A stretch of 64,000 nt of DNA from Flavobacterium limicola (GCF_003634755.1 NZ_RBXA01000003.1:434001-498000); one strand, 5' to 3'; shown: positions 46,393 through 54,943, counted from the first letter of the stretch. The notes: generated from the sequence alone by a model not told the origin. Made by a program: numbers and translations.

Positions 46393-49300
46393 TTATAAAC
46401 CAATGTTTAAACCAAGGATAAAGTTTTTTGGAACAGGATAGGTACCTTTTGCTCCTGCATCATTTAATCCAAGACTTGAACCTCCATCAATACCTTGTAC
46501 TTCTGGGCTTAAGCCACTGTATTTAGTAAAATAATGTAAATTGCTTCCTGTCAAATAAACGCGTACAGAAGATAATTTTATTCTGCTAACTATTGATTCA
46601 GGAATTGTATAACTGATCGTAACTTCTCTCAGACATAAATAATCTCCACTTTCATAATATCGGCTATTTCCTTGAAACATATTGGTATTATAAGCCGCAC
46701 CACTAGCTTCAGAACGGAATAAGTTATTTTGGTTGGTCTGGTCTGCCCAGCGGTATCTTGGTACATCAGTTATGTCACCTTCTTTTTGCCAAGATTGTAA
46801 GCTTTCTGCCAATAGTCCGTAATTTCCTTGGAATTGACCAAGAAAACGTGCTCTTGATTCATTGTAAATGGTAGCTCCTAAAGAGTAATCTGTTCGTACA
46901 GTTAAAGAAAATCCTTTATAATTAGCATCAAAATTAAATCCGCCTACAAATTTAGGAAACATATTACCCATGAAAGTTCTGTCCCTGCTGTCAATAATTC
47001 CATTGTTATCAGCATCTAAGAAAACGGCATCTCCAGCAAATTTCTTACCAGTTGGATTACCACCTGTTGCACCTGTTTTACTTACATAGTTATCTTGTGT
47101 GGTTAGATTGTAAGCATCTGCTTCAGCTTGTGTAGAAAGGATATACAATTGTTTGTGAGCATAAAAATCTCCAATCTTTTGGCCCTCTTGCAAGCCTCCT
47201 ACAAATTTATAAGTACCACTGCTGGCATCCCAGATTTCAGTTCCTCCAATTCGATTATTTAAATTCCCATTTGAAGGTAATTTTTCAATCACATTAGTAT
47301 TGTGCGACACATTGGCACCTACATTAATTTTTAAATCATTATTATTGTACACATTTGCATTTAATTCTAACTCAAAACCTTTACTTCTTAATCCGCCTAA
47401 GTTTGTTAGGACTGTAGAGAAACCACTATTAGAAGGAAGCGTTAAGTTCGTTAATAAATCAGAGGTTAATTTATTGTAGAAATCTCCAATTATCCTAATT
47501 CTATCATTATTAAAGCCTAAATCAAAACCTCCATTTATAGTTTGTGATTGTTCCCATTTCAAACCTGGATTTGCAATTTGAGAATTTACAATTGCGGATT
47601 GCCCATTGTAGCTATTGGCAAATCCATTTGTTGTTCCAGAATATAATCCTCCGGCTTGAAAATCGCCCAAGGTTCCTAAATTACCGTTTACACCATAACT
47701 TCCACGAAGTTTAAAAGAGGAAACAACTTCGGGTAATGCAGACCAGAAATTTTCTTCATGTGCATTCCAACCTACTGACAATCCTGGAAAAAAACCATAT
47801 TTATTATCCGGGCCTAAACTAGATGAACCATCATAACGGAAAGAGGCTGTTGCAAAATACCTACTCTTATAATCGTAATTTACACGACCAAAAACACTGT
47901 TTAGTACTAACTTGGTATTGTTGCTATAGACAGAAATCGGTATTGGAGAGGAATCTAAAGTTTGTCCAAGATCAGAAGGACTTCCTTTTCCGGAAGCATT
48001 AAATGTTTTTATGGTTCTGTCAAATTTAGAAGCTCCTAATTTTGCTTGAAAATCGCCTAAATTTTCTAAAGATTTGTCAAAAGAAAATACTCCTTCATAT
48101 TGTATTTGCGTTGTTTGATTGCTTAATCGGGTAGCGGTACGGGTATTATCAACCAAACCATTGCTACCACTCAAAAAAGCCTGTTGAAAAGTATTTGCAT
48201 TTTCATTTTCATTATAAAGAGATAATGAAGGTGTAAAAGTTAAATCTTTAGTGATTTTCAAATCACCATCTACACCCATTTGCAATTTATTATTTTCATT
48301 AATCCCTTTTACTTTACCCATTTGATATAATGGATTTCCATTAATATTATTTTGCCCTGGAGCCAAAGTACCATCTTCTAAATATAATTTTGTTGTAGGA
48401 GCGTTTCCTAAATATCTATTGAAGACCACACTATTGGCAACTACTTGGTTATTACTAGCTTTGGAAAACAATATTCTACCGTTTACTGTAAAGTTATCAG
48501 CTACTTTCAAAGAAGCATTCAGTTTGCTGGTAAAACGTTGATAACCAGTAAATATAGTGATTCCGTCCCCTTTTAGATAGCCTAAACTTAAATCAAAAAC
48601 TCCGGTATCTCCACCGCCGCTAATACCTAAAGTGTGGTTTTGGGTAATTGCATTTTGAAATAAAACATCATTCCAATCAGTGCTTTTGTACATAATAGTA
48701 TTGTTAGCATTAAGGGGATCTGCCATTTCCTGCCAGCCTTTAGCTTGTAATTCTCCAATAGTTATTGCAGATAAATTCGATTTTAATAAAGTAGCGAATG
48801 GCGTGTTATTCAATAAGTTGTTTCCAGTACCGGCTGGAGTAGCGCCTGTTAATTGCCCAAGTCTTGCAATACCTGTTGTAGTTGTAAGTCCAGCGATTTC
48901 GGCAGCATTATACAACCCTAAACGCTGTAGTCTGATGTAGTCACCACCGTCTAGAAAATCATATTTTTTTCCAATTTGACTGTTTTGAGTCGAAACATTG
49001 TACGTGATTTTGGTTTTACCCGCTTTACCGGTTGAAGTTGTAATAATAATTACACCATTAGATGCGCGGGCTCCATAGATTGAAGTTGCAGCAGCGTCTT
49101 TCAATACTTGTAAAGAGGCTATATCTAAAGAGTTGATATCATCAATTTGGGTTCTTAGAACTCCGTCAACAATATATAATGGAGTTGCACCCGCTGGATT
49201 GTCAATAGAAGTACCACCACGCACCAAAATGTTCGATGCTTTTCCTGGTTGTCCCGATGCCGTGCGTACTACCAAACCAGTTACATTTCCCTGTAAGGAT

Positions 49301-49842
49301 TGCGTTACATTTGAGTAAGGAACGTTTTCTAAAACTTTTTTATCTAATTTAGAAACTGACGTACTTAAGGTTCTCCTGTTTTGTGAACCATAACCAACAA
49401 CGATAACCTCATTCATTTGTTGTCCTACTTCTTTCAGAACAATATTAAGAGGAGTGTTTCCAATAGTTACTTCTTGTTCTTGCAGACCTATATAAGAAAC
49501 TATTAATGTAGTAACATTGTCAGGAACTTCAATAGTGAATCTCCCGTCTATGTCAGTTTGTGTACTAATATTAGTGCCTTTTGCAATAATATTAACACCA
49601 GGTAAAGATTCTCCTTTTTCGTCAGTTACCTTTCCGGTAATTTGCTTTTGGATTAGGGTTAAGTTGTTTGTAGCTTTTGTAATGGTAACCTTTTTTTCTA
49701 AAAAAGCCTCTGTTCCTGAGAACGCTGAGGCTGATGCTTGTGCGGTAAAAGCGACTAGAAATAAGGATGTTAATTTCATAGCTTTCCCGAAGTCTGGGGT
49801 AAGCCAATAATTTTTTGGCTTGCTTTTTGGTAATAAATACAT
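46393..49842 (-). CDS. SusC/RagA-family TonB-dependent outer-membrane transporter
   Basis: This 1149-residue protein has a long N-terminal region (MYLLPKSKPKNYWLTPDFGK) before a hydrophobic signal MKLTSLFLVAFTAQASASA. Translation could also begin at that second methionine, 63 bp downstream. A carboxypeptidase-like regulatory domain starts at ITGKVTDEKGESLPGVNI. The TonB box and plug (NEVIVVGYGSQ, LVRGGTSID, PLYIVDGVL, ATSIYGARASNGVIIITTSTGK) are followed by the beta-barrel. It imports the ligand captured by SusD using TonB/ExbBD energy. It heads the structural genes of the locus, with a ~540-bp upstream region. Confidence 0.95.
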   Translation of the reverse strand: MYLLPKSKPKNYWLTPDFGKAMKLTSLFLVAFTAQASASAFSGTEAFLEKKVTITKATNNLTLIQKQITGKVTDEKGESLPGVNIIAKGTNISTQTDIDGRFTIEVPDNVTTLIVSYIGLQEQEVTIGNTPLNIVLKEVGQQMNEVIVVGYGSQNRRTLSTSVSKLDKKVLENVPYSNVTQSLQGNVTGLVVRTASGQPGKASNILVRGGTSIDNPAGATPLYIVDGVLRTQIDDINSLDIASLQVLKDAAATSIYGARASNGVIIITTSTGKAGKTKITYNVSTQNSQIGKKYDFLDGGDYIRLQRLGLYNAAEIAGLTTTTGIARLGQLTGATPAGTGNNLLNNTPFATLLKSNLSAITIGELQAKGWQEMADPLNANNTIMYKSTDWNDVLFQNAITQNHTLGISGGGDTGVFDLSLGYLKGDGITIFTGYQRFTSKLNASLKVADNFTVNGRILFSKASNNQVVANSVVFNRYLGNAPTTKLYLEDGTLAPGQNNINGNPLYQMGKVKGINENNKLQMGVDGDLKITKDLTFTPSLSLYNENENANTFQQAFLSGSNGLVDNTRTATRLSNQTTQIQYEGVFSFDKSLENLGDFQAKLGASKFDRTIKTFNASGKGSPSDLGQTLDSSPIPISVYSNNTKLVLNSVFGRVNYDYKSRYFATASFRYDGSSSLGPDNKYGFFPGLSVGWNAHEENFWSALPEVVSSFKLRGSYGVNGNLGTLGDFQAGGLYSGTTNGFANSYNGQSAIVNSQIANPGLKWEQSQTINGGFDLGFNNDRIRIIGDFYNKLTSDLLTNLTLPSNSGFSTVLTNLGGLRSKGFELELNANVYNNNDLKINVGANVSHNTNVIEKLPSNGNLNNRIGGTEIWDASSGTYKFVGGLQEGQKIGDFYAHKQLYILSTQAEADAYNLTTQDNYVSKTGATGGNPTGKKFAGDAVFLDADNNGIIDSRDRTFMGNMFPKFVGGFNFDANYKGFSLTVRTDYSLGATIYNESRARFLGQFQGNYGLLAESLQSWQKEGDITDVPRYRWADQTNQNNLFRSEASGAAYNTNMFQGNSRYYESGDYLCLREVTISYTIPESIVSRIKLSSVRVYLTGSNLHYFTKYSGLSPEVQGIDGGSSLGLNDAGAKGTYPVPKNFILGLNIGL

Positions 49843-50384
49843 ACTTTTGTAATGGTTAGGTTAATAATAATTCTTCCTTCTTGGTTTATTTATTTGTTAT
49901 CCAACCACAGTTCTTTTTATTAAGAACCAGCCAGCAATGTTTACAGCATGTGCTGGCTTTTTTTATGGATAACAAATTAATATTTTATAAAAAAGGGTAT
50001 TCCCTAATTTTGTTGTTTTTATAGTAACAATAGTGAAAACCTTGTTTGCAATTTATAAGTATAAGTTCTTGTTTCAATTTCCCTGAACCATTTTTTAACA
50101 AGTTAAAAATCATAGTAATACAAGATAATACAGTTGAAATACATATAAGATTAGTACTCTTAAAAGACCAATCTCTTTTTTGTAATAGTAATTTGGTACG
50201 GTTTTTTTCTTTTGAAATAAACTGGTTTACTTACCCTTTTGGAGAAATGCAAGAAGTGTAAAATAAAATTTTAAATAGAATGTTTTCCGCGTTGATTTAT
50301 TATCACGTTGTAAATATATAAATTAATTTAATAAATACAACATAGTTATTAAATAATTTTAATAACTAGAGCTTAGAAGTAATT
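49843..50384. other. Upstream region of the susC-nan genes
   Basis: No convincing gene; a 71-codon rightward frame here is not supported. No exact leftward TAnnTTTG box was found; TTAATTTG (one mismatch) reads leftward at about 49973. A GC-rich hairpin and AGGGTATTCCCT (near 49995) are the only ordered elements seen. Part of the regulatory region of the locus must lie here. Confidence 0.5.
49929..49964 (+). terminator. Orphan hairpin with T-run, upstream of susC and antisense to it
   Basis: The stem AGCCAGCA/TGCTGGCT is extended inside by ATG/CAT and followed by seven T on the rightward strand, a canonical rho-independent terminator. No rightward gene precedes it, so it may end an antisense RNA. 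Alternatively, read leftward, it is a leader hairpin of susC. Confidence 0.6.
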
Positions 50385-51617
50385 TTAGTTATTAATTAAT
50401 GGGGATAACATTTTTTCTTTTATGACACAACAGGCGCCAATGACACCAGCGCGACGGCCTAAAGTTGATTTTTTAAGTTTCATATCGCGGTTAACTAAAC
50501 CCAATGAATATTTTTTTAATGCTGACTGGATAGGTAGAAGTGTGTAATCACCCAATTGAGCAAAATCGCCTCCAATTACCAATAAATCAGGATTAAAGAT
50601 ATTGAGTAGAATAGACAAGTAGCGTCCCATTTTTTCACTCTGCTTAGTGACTAAATCAATACATAAAGTGTCTTCTAAATTAAAAGCTCCGGAAATAATA
50701 GTATGGTGTTGTAAAGCAGAAGAATTTTCATCAAGTACTACTTTTGATTGTTTTCCCTCTTTTAGAGCCGCTTTGAACTGGTTTACTAAGGACCATCCTG
50801 AAATTTCAGTCTCCAGACATCCAAGTTTACCGCATTGGCACATAATTCCGTTGTCAAAGATTGTACTGTGACCAAATTCTCCGGAGTAACCGGATTTTCC
50901 ATAATAAAGTTTACCATCAGTTATCATTCCTATAGCGACACCCCAACTGTAATTTACAAATATTATATTCTGTTCATCATCAACCACACCTTCAGAATAT
51001 TCACCAAAAGTCATCGCTCTAGTATCATTTTCTAAATGAACCGGCAAATCCAATTGCTCTGAAATGATTTCTGTTAAAGGTCTGTTTTCGCTAAAAAAAT
51101 AATTATAGCTAAATCCTTCCATCGAATTAATGCGTCCTGAAAAGTTGATGCAAGCACCTACAATCATCTTTTTTTCGACCACACTATCTTCTATAAATGA
51201 ATTTATCAAAGTACAAAATTCCAATAGAGACTCTTGAGTATTTTGTAAAGCAAAGGAAGTTCCTAATTCAATACTGACAAATTCATTTTTAATATTTTGT
51301 AAACCAATAGACATACTGGCAATACTAACTTCGACCCCTAAAAAGTAGGCGCAAGTTGGATTGATACTATATAAAGAAGGTCGTCTTCCTCCACTATTGG
51401 TAATTTTTCCAAGATCTATTACATATGCTTCTGACAATAATTCGTTAACAGCCTTAGTGACCGTTGGAACACTAGATTGTAATTCAGAACTTAATTCTGC
51501 TATTGTAGCATTACCAGCTGACAATAATCGTTTTACGATTGCTTGTCTTAGCATATGCCACTTTTGGCCAGATAAGCTTTTATCTTTACTACTGTCTAAT
51601 AAATCTTTTAAACTCAT
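50385..51617 (-). CDS. ROK-family transcriptional regulator (NagC/Mlc-like)
   Basis: This repressor-type protein of 410 residues has an N-terminal winged helix-turn-helix (NATIAELSSELQSSVPTVTKAVNELL, about residues 36-61). A ROK sugar-binding domain follows, with LENDTRAMTFGEYSEG, IIFVNYSWGVAIGMITDGKL, GYSGEFGHSTIF and the zinc-binding CQCGKLGCLE. In NagC-like proteins binding of an amino-sugar (phosphate) releases DNA. Its orientation and location just upstream of susC make it the likely regulator of the sialic-acid genes, perhaps sensing ManNAc, GlcNAc or GlcNAc-6-P. A palindrome overlaps its own promoter. Confidence 0.92.
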   Translation of the reverse strand: MSLKDLLDSSKDKSLSGQKWHMLRQAIVKRLLSAGNATIAELSSELQSSVPTVTKAVNELLSEAYVIDLGKITNSGGRRPSLYSINPTCAYFLGVEVSIASMSIGLQNIKNEFVSIELGTSFALQNTQESLLEFCTLINSFIEDSVVEKKMIVGACINFSGRINSMEGFSYNYFFSENRPLTEIISEQLDLPVHLENDTRAMTFGEYSEGVVDDEQNIIFVNYSWGVAIGMITDGKLYYGKSGYSGEFGHSTIFDNGIMCQCGKLGCLETEISGWSLVNQFKAALKEGKQSKVVLDENSSALQHHTIISGAFNLEDTLCIDLVTKQSEKMGRYLSILLNIFNPDLLVIGGDFAQLGDYTLLPIQSALKKYSLGLVNRDMKLKKSTLGRRAGVIGACCVIKEKMLSPLINN

Positions 51618-51657
51618 TATTGTTATTTTTTATAAAAAATTCGATGGAATTCATTTA

Positions 51658-51698
51658 CAAACTTACTATAATTTTTTTACTCAATGATTTAAATCATT
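51658..51698 (-). promoter_or_regulatory. Promoter of the ROK regulator with an overlapping 16-bp palindromic operator candidate
   Basis: Read leftward, TAAGTTTG (51658-51665) matches TAnnTTTG 41 bp before the start codon, with TTG 16 bp further upstream (51682-51684). The perfect palindrome AATGATTTAAATCATT (51683-51698) covers that -33 position, where a bound repressor would block initiation. Autoregulation by the ROK protein is inferred. Confidence 0.5.
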
Positions 51699-52328
51699 TT
51701 TGACCATAACAAACAGTTTGATAATGAAAAAGTCGATAAATGAAAACCGAATTCATATTCGCATTTATTATAAATGATTCCCTTTGGTAGACGAAAATTA
51801 ATAGCGTAAGCTATTGTAAAAAACTAGAACTAATAATGCAATGGACTAACGCCAATAGAAGTTGTAAATGCTATCAGAATTATATGGATTGGAGCATTAA
51901 GCACGTCAACTTATTCTTTGTTTCACAGAAGCTAAAAAAAATAATCAAGAAACAATTTCCATATCTTATTGTAAGGTTTGAGTGATTAGATATTCCACAA
52001 GCGAATTTTTTGAATTGAAAGAATCAAAAAAAGGGAATGGATTATGATAGAAGTGAATATTATAATGACGGTTCAGCTAGGGATCAACAAAATTTCGAAT
52101 TTTGGGATAGCTGATAATAAAACTATCACTATCTATGGTTTGTGTCAAAGGTTTTTTCTTCGGAAAAATTTCCCTGATTCTAAATATCGCCTCTTTTTGT
52201 AATTTTCAATAATAACTTGCGCTACTCCTTGCTTTCGAATACGAAAAATCTTAAGTAAGGTAGTGGGAGAGACACGCTCCGTTAGTTTTATAGCGGAGCC
52301 GCGCACTCGATTGTATGTTTTTTGTATT
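51699..52328. other. Intergenic region with no assignable gene
   Basis: Frames are broken throughout. Rightward fragments at ~51840-52060 look protein-like in patches (SIKHVNLFFVSQKLKKIIKK) and could be an old gene relic, unassigned. A GC-rich hairpin GCTCCG/CGGAGC (52276-52299) lies downstream of the leftward hydroxyisourate hydrolase gene, without a T-run. Confidence 0.4.
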
Positions 52329-52736
52329 TTAATTTCCTCTATAAGTTGAATATCCAAATGCAGAAAGTGTAATTGGGACGTGATAGTGATTGTGGTCTTT
52401 AATTTGAAATACAACTTCTATAAAAGGGTAAAAACTCTCAATATTATCTCTTTTAAAATAATCACTTGTGAAATAAGTTAATTTATAAATACCTAAATTT
52501 GACTTATCTGAATTTAAAAAATCAGTTATTCTTCCGTTCAAATCAGTTTTTTTCTCATCTACAAATGTCCAAATTTTGGTTAGTTCATTATACCTTTCTA
52601 ATTTAATAGATATACCAGTTGCTGGTGTACCTTTAGAAACGTCTAAAATATGACTTGAAAGTTGGAAATTGTTTTTTTGAGCGAACATAAGAGTGGTCAA
52701 TAGCCCTAAAATCAGTGTAAGGATTAATTTTTTCAT
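52329..52736 (-). CDS. uraH: Exported 5-hydroxyisourate hydrolase (transthyretin-like)
   Basis: This 135-residue protein has a signal peptide MKKLILTLILGLLTTLMFAQ. The mature part is a transthyretin-like fold with the family pattern LSSHILDVSKGTPATGISI, TDLNGRITDF, FYPFIEVVFQI and HYHVPITLSAFGYSTYRG, with the active-site His and Arg positions preserved. It should hydrolyse 5-hydroxyisourate, the product of urate oxidation, in the periplasm. The usual C-terminal YRGS reads YRGN here. It follows the GlcG-like gene by 22 bp that include a 15-base T-run. Confidence 0.88.
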   Translation of the reverse strand: MKKLILTLILGLLTTLMFAQKNNFQLSSHILDVSKGTPATGISIKLERYNELTKIWTFVDEKKTDLNGRITDFLNSDKSNLGIYKLTYFTSDYFKRDNIESFYPFIEVVFQIKDHNHYHVPITLSAFGYSTYRGN

Positions 52737-52740
52737 TTCA

Positions 52741-52755
52741 TTTTTTTTTTTTTTT
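52741..52755. repeat. 15-base poly(T)/poly(A) tract between the glcG-like and uraH genes
   Basis: Fifteen consecutive T on the + strand. On the leftward coding strand it is an A15 tract ending five bases before the uraH ATG, where the ribosome binds. Length variation could change uraH translation. Confidence 0.9.
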
Positions 52756-52758
52756 ATT

Positions 52759-53289
52759 TTAATTATTTGTTGTAGTAATTCCAATTTCATTAATTATCGC
52801 TGATTTAGCTATTAAATCATCGGTATCTGGACAGCCACCGCCAGCAACTCCAATGCTTCCAACCACGTTTCCTTTATACCAAATTGGTGAACCGCCGCTT
52901 AAAAGTAGTAGTTCTGGTATTGTATTCAAATTTCTAGTGTCAGGATTTATTTCTGCATTTCGTAATAATTCAAGTGTTGGAGTTCTAGTTGATAATGCTG
53001 TATAAGCTTTTCGCCTGGCTGCTTCAGTGTTATGAATTCCAACACCATCTGCTCGAACTAGTAAAATGATATTTCCAGAAGCATCAAGAATTGCTATTGT
53101 AACTTTTTTACCTAGTGCAGTAGCTTTTTCAGTAGCTCGCTTAGTCAAAATATACGCAGCGTCTAATGTTAAATTATCAATAGTTTTGATGTAGCTATTT
53201 TTTTCAAGTAAGACTTGTTTTATCTCGGTGTTTTTTTGTGCATTACTTAATATAGGAATAAGAGTAAGAAATATAAATAAAATTTTCAT
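52759..53289 (-). CDS. Exported GlcG/HbpS-family protein
   Basis: This 176-residue protein has a signal peptide (MKILFIFLTLIPILSNAQ). The GlcG/HbpS fold is seen in LTLDAAYILTKRATEKATAL, VTIAILDASGNIILLVRADG, TEAARRKAYTALSTRTPT, LLLLSGGSPIW and GSIGVAGGGCPDTDDLIAKS. HbpS in Streptomyces binds heme and iron extracellularly, and GlcG-like proteins occur in many catabolic operons with unclear roles. Here it precedes uraH in a probable two-gene unit, possibly under the Crp-like regulator next door. A leftward TATTTTTG box lies at 53301-53308, just before the start codon. Confidence 0.88.
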   Translation of the reverse strand: MKILFIFLTLIPILSNAQKNTEIKQVLLEKNSYIKTIDNLTLDAAYILTKRATEKATALGKKVTIAILDASGNIILLVRADGVGIHNTEAARRKAYTALSTRTPTLELLRNAEINPDTRNLNTIPELLLLSGGSPIWYKGNVVGSIGVAGGGCPDTDDLIAKSAIINEIGITTTNN

Positions 53290-53350
53290 TCGTTTTTTTA
53301 CAAAAATAATTTATTCATATTTCAAAAAAGTTGTTCTATGTCAACGTTTT

Positions 53351-53920
53351 TTATAATCTAGATTTTATTCTGCTCAATGTTGAAGGCGATATACCCAAAT
53401 AGGAGGCAACCATTTTATTGGAAACATTTAATAATAATTCTGGTTGGTGTTTAATAATCCATTTAACTTTTTCCATAGCATCAAATCCTTGAAATCCGTA
53501 AATTCGTTTTTGTGCCATTATGAACCCCTTCTCTAAAATTTCAGTATATATTTTTGCGAATTGCGGCACAGTACTAACCAAATAATAAAAATCGGTTCTT
53601 GAAATATAAAGTAATTCTGATTTTTGAATTGTTTGCAGGTATTCTTCGGCAGGCTTTTGGTCAATAAAACTTGGTAAAGCGGTGGCGAAATTTTCTTTAA
53701 ATGCAAAATATCTTGAATTTTCATTACCCTCTTTATCAGTTGTAAAAAGCCGAATAGATCCTTTGTTTATAAAATAATAATTTTTACATATTTCGTCGCT
53801 GTTGAGAAGAATTTGGTTGCGTTTTGTATGTATAATTTTAAAGTATGAAATTATTTTTTTAAGTGTAAAATCATCAACATCAGTTTTTCTTTTTAAAATT
53901 TTTTCAAGAATATCAAACAT
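53351..53920 (-). CDS. Crp/Fnr-family transcriptional regulator
   Basis: This 189-residue regulator has an N-terminal cyclic-nucleotide-binding-like beta-roll (NQILLNSDEICKNYYFINKG, SIRLFTTDKEGNENSRYFAF) and a long dimer helix. The C-terminal DNA-binding region is short, ending ...NKMVASYLGISPSTLSRIKS. This is the compact form common in Bacteroidota, where helix-turn-helix residues are MVASYLGISPSTLSRI. The Arg and Glu that bind cAMP phosphate are not obviously kept, so the effector is unknown. It is upstream of and co-directional with glcG-like and uraH genes. Confidence 0.88.
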   Translation of the reverse strand: MFDILEKILKRKTDVDDFTLKKIISYFKIIHTKRNQILLNSDEICKNYYFINKGSIRLFTTDKEGNENSRYFAFKENFATALPSFIDQKPAEEYLQTIQKSELLYISRTDFYYLVSTVPQFAKIYTEILEKGFIMAQKRIYGFQGFDAMEKVKWIIKHQPELLLNVSNKMVASYLGISPSTLSRIKSRL

Positions 53921-54303
53921 TTTATTTATGATTTTTTGGAGTAAATAGCATACAATCGTTTATATAGGCTAAATAAAACAGAGTAAATTAACCGCCCCTC
54001 TTCCTCTTTTGGAACAGAGTAACGAAGTTTTCTTTTCTTAGATTCTGGACCTAAGATAAATTACTGTAATAACACTTTTACAATTAAATCAAAATAATTT
54101 CCTTAATTTTTGTGGTAAAAGATGGGGATCGTTTTTCTTGTTTCATTTTAATTGTCTACCAAGTGATTGTGAAAAAAACTTAATTTTGTTGGTGCCGTAA
54201 CTTTTATTCATTTTGTCAATCACAGTCATTAATGGTTGGTACTTTGGATTTGACGTTTTGAATACGGATAATTGGGTTTCGTAATTTGGCGATAAGACAT
54301 TAC
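53921..54303. other. Intergenic region, likely decayed DNA
   Basis: No intact gene. It includes the leader region of the Crp-like gene and AT-rich DNA adjoining the IS3 relic, with frames broken on both strands. Confidence 0.4.
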
Positions 54304-54479
54304 ATTGTCCTAGCAGTTTCCATTTTCTGACGTGCTTCTGGTAACTGAATTATGACTTCCTATTTCATGAACAAATTCAGCGCAGGCGCATTGTATTCCG
54401 TGGTCAGAGTGGATAATGAGGCGAAGATCATTAGTGATGGCTCTTTAAAATATTTTTAATTCGATGGATGCAATGGTTT
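54304..54479 (-). pseudogene. IS3-family transposase (orfB) remnant
   Basis: Leftward the frame reads TNDLRLIIHSDHGIQCACAE then FVHEIGSHNSVTRSTSENGN, then C, a stop, and DNV. This corresponds to the catalytic core HSDxGxQY...SMSRKGNCWDNA of IS3/IS150-type DDE transposases, with the Trp of CWDN changed to TAG. Only ~55 residues remain; no ends or orfA were found. Confidence 0.8.
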
Positions 54480-54600
54480 GCCCACCATAAATTATAAACC
54501 TTCACATTCATGTGATTTTGGAGGTTTTGACTCTAAAAAATTAGATGTTTTTTGCGTAAAATTAAATGTAGCGTTATTTATAAGGAGTATAGAGTTCAAA

Positions 54601-54756
54601 TTACATAAGCTCTATCTTAGATATAAACCAAATACAGATATTTTTAAAGACTTTATTACATTAGATAAAACTGGCTATATAATTACTACTCCAGGAACAG
54701 GTTGTGTGGCTGCTCTTGATGCGGAGTATTATTTAGCAGGTCGCCTTCGAGATTAA
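54601..54756 (+). pseudogene. Thioredoxin reductase (trxB) 3' remnant with an internal deletion
   Basis: Rightward the frame reads YKPNTDIFKDFITLDKTGYI followed by ITTPGT, then GCVAALDAEYYLAGRLRD and a stop. The first block is the FAD-proximal GHKPNT region and the second the AxGTGCxAALDAE C-terminal helix of TrxB. The ~26 residues normally between them, including the FAxGDV FAD motif, are missing. The join is at a shared GGAACA, as expected for deletion between short direct repeats. Upstream coding is unrelated. It cannot encode a working reductase. Confidence 0.8.
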
Positions 54757-54943
54757 TTTTGTCTGAATTGGGTGTGAAAAGTTCCCTTTTTTCCACTTCG
54801 TAATCCAGTCCCGCGTACTGTATTGGCTCAGCGCTGGTGGGATAGTCCTGTATAACCTGCCCTAAATTGTGCTATGCTTTTTCTTTCACAGTGAAAAAAC
54901 TGTGTTCTGCAGTCTGCTCGTTGAAATTGAGATTGGGTGCCAT
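54757..54943 (-). pseudogene. DUF932 (plasmid/phage-like) protein N-terminal remnant
   Basis: Leftward from an ATG: MAPNLNFNEQTAEHSFFTVK, EKA, TAG stop, HNLGQVIQDYPTSAEPIQYA, GLDYEVEKRELFTPN. This matches the N-terminus of DUF932 proteins carried by conjugative elements and phages (SFFSVKEKAWHGLG, then the YPTSAEA segment), with the conserved Trp codon TGG changed to TAG. About 60 residues remain, cut where the trxB relic begins. The DNA here is less AT-rich than its surroundings, consistent with foreign origin. Confidence 0.8.

Noticed and set aside
50046..50261. Rightward frame of 71 codons in the region upstream of susC
   Set aside because: No signal peptide, domain or initiation signal; phenylalanine- and asparagine-rich content is typical of AT-rich non-coding DNA. 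A relic cannot be excluded.
52145..52414. Leftward frame of 89 codons overlapping the end of uraH
   Set aside because: It overlaps the uraH coding end in another frame and contains a GC-rich hairpin; composition is basic and irregular with no family resemblance.
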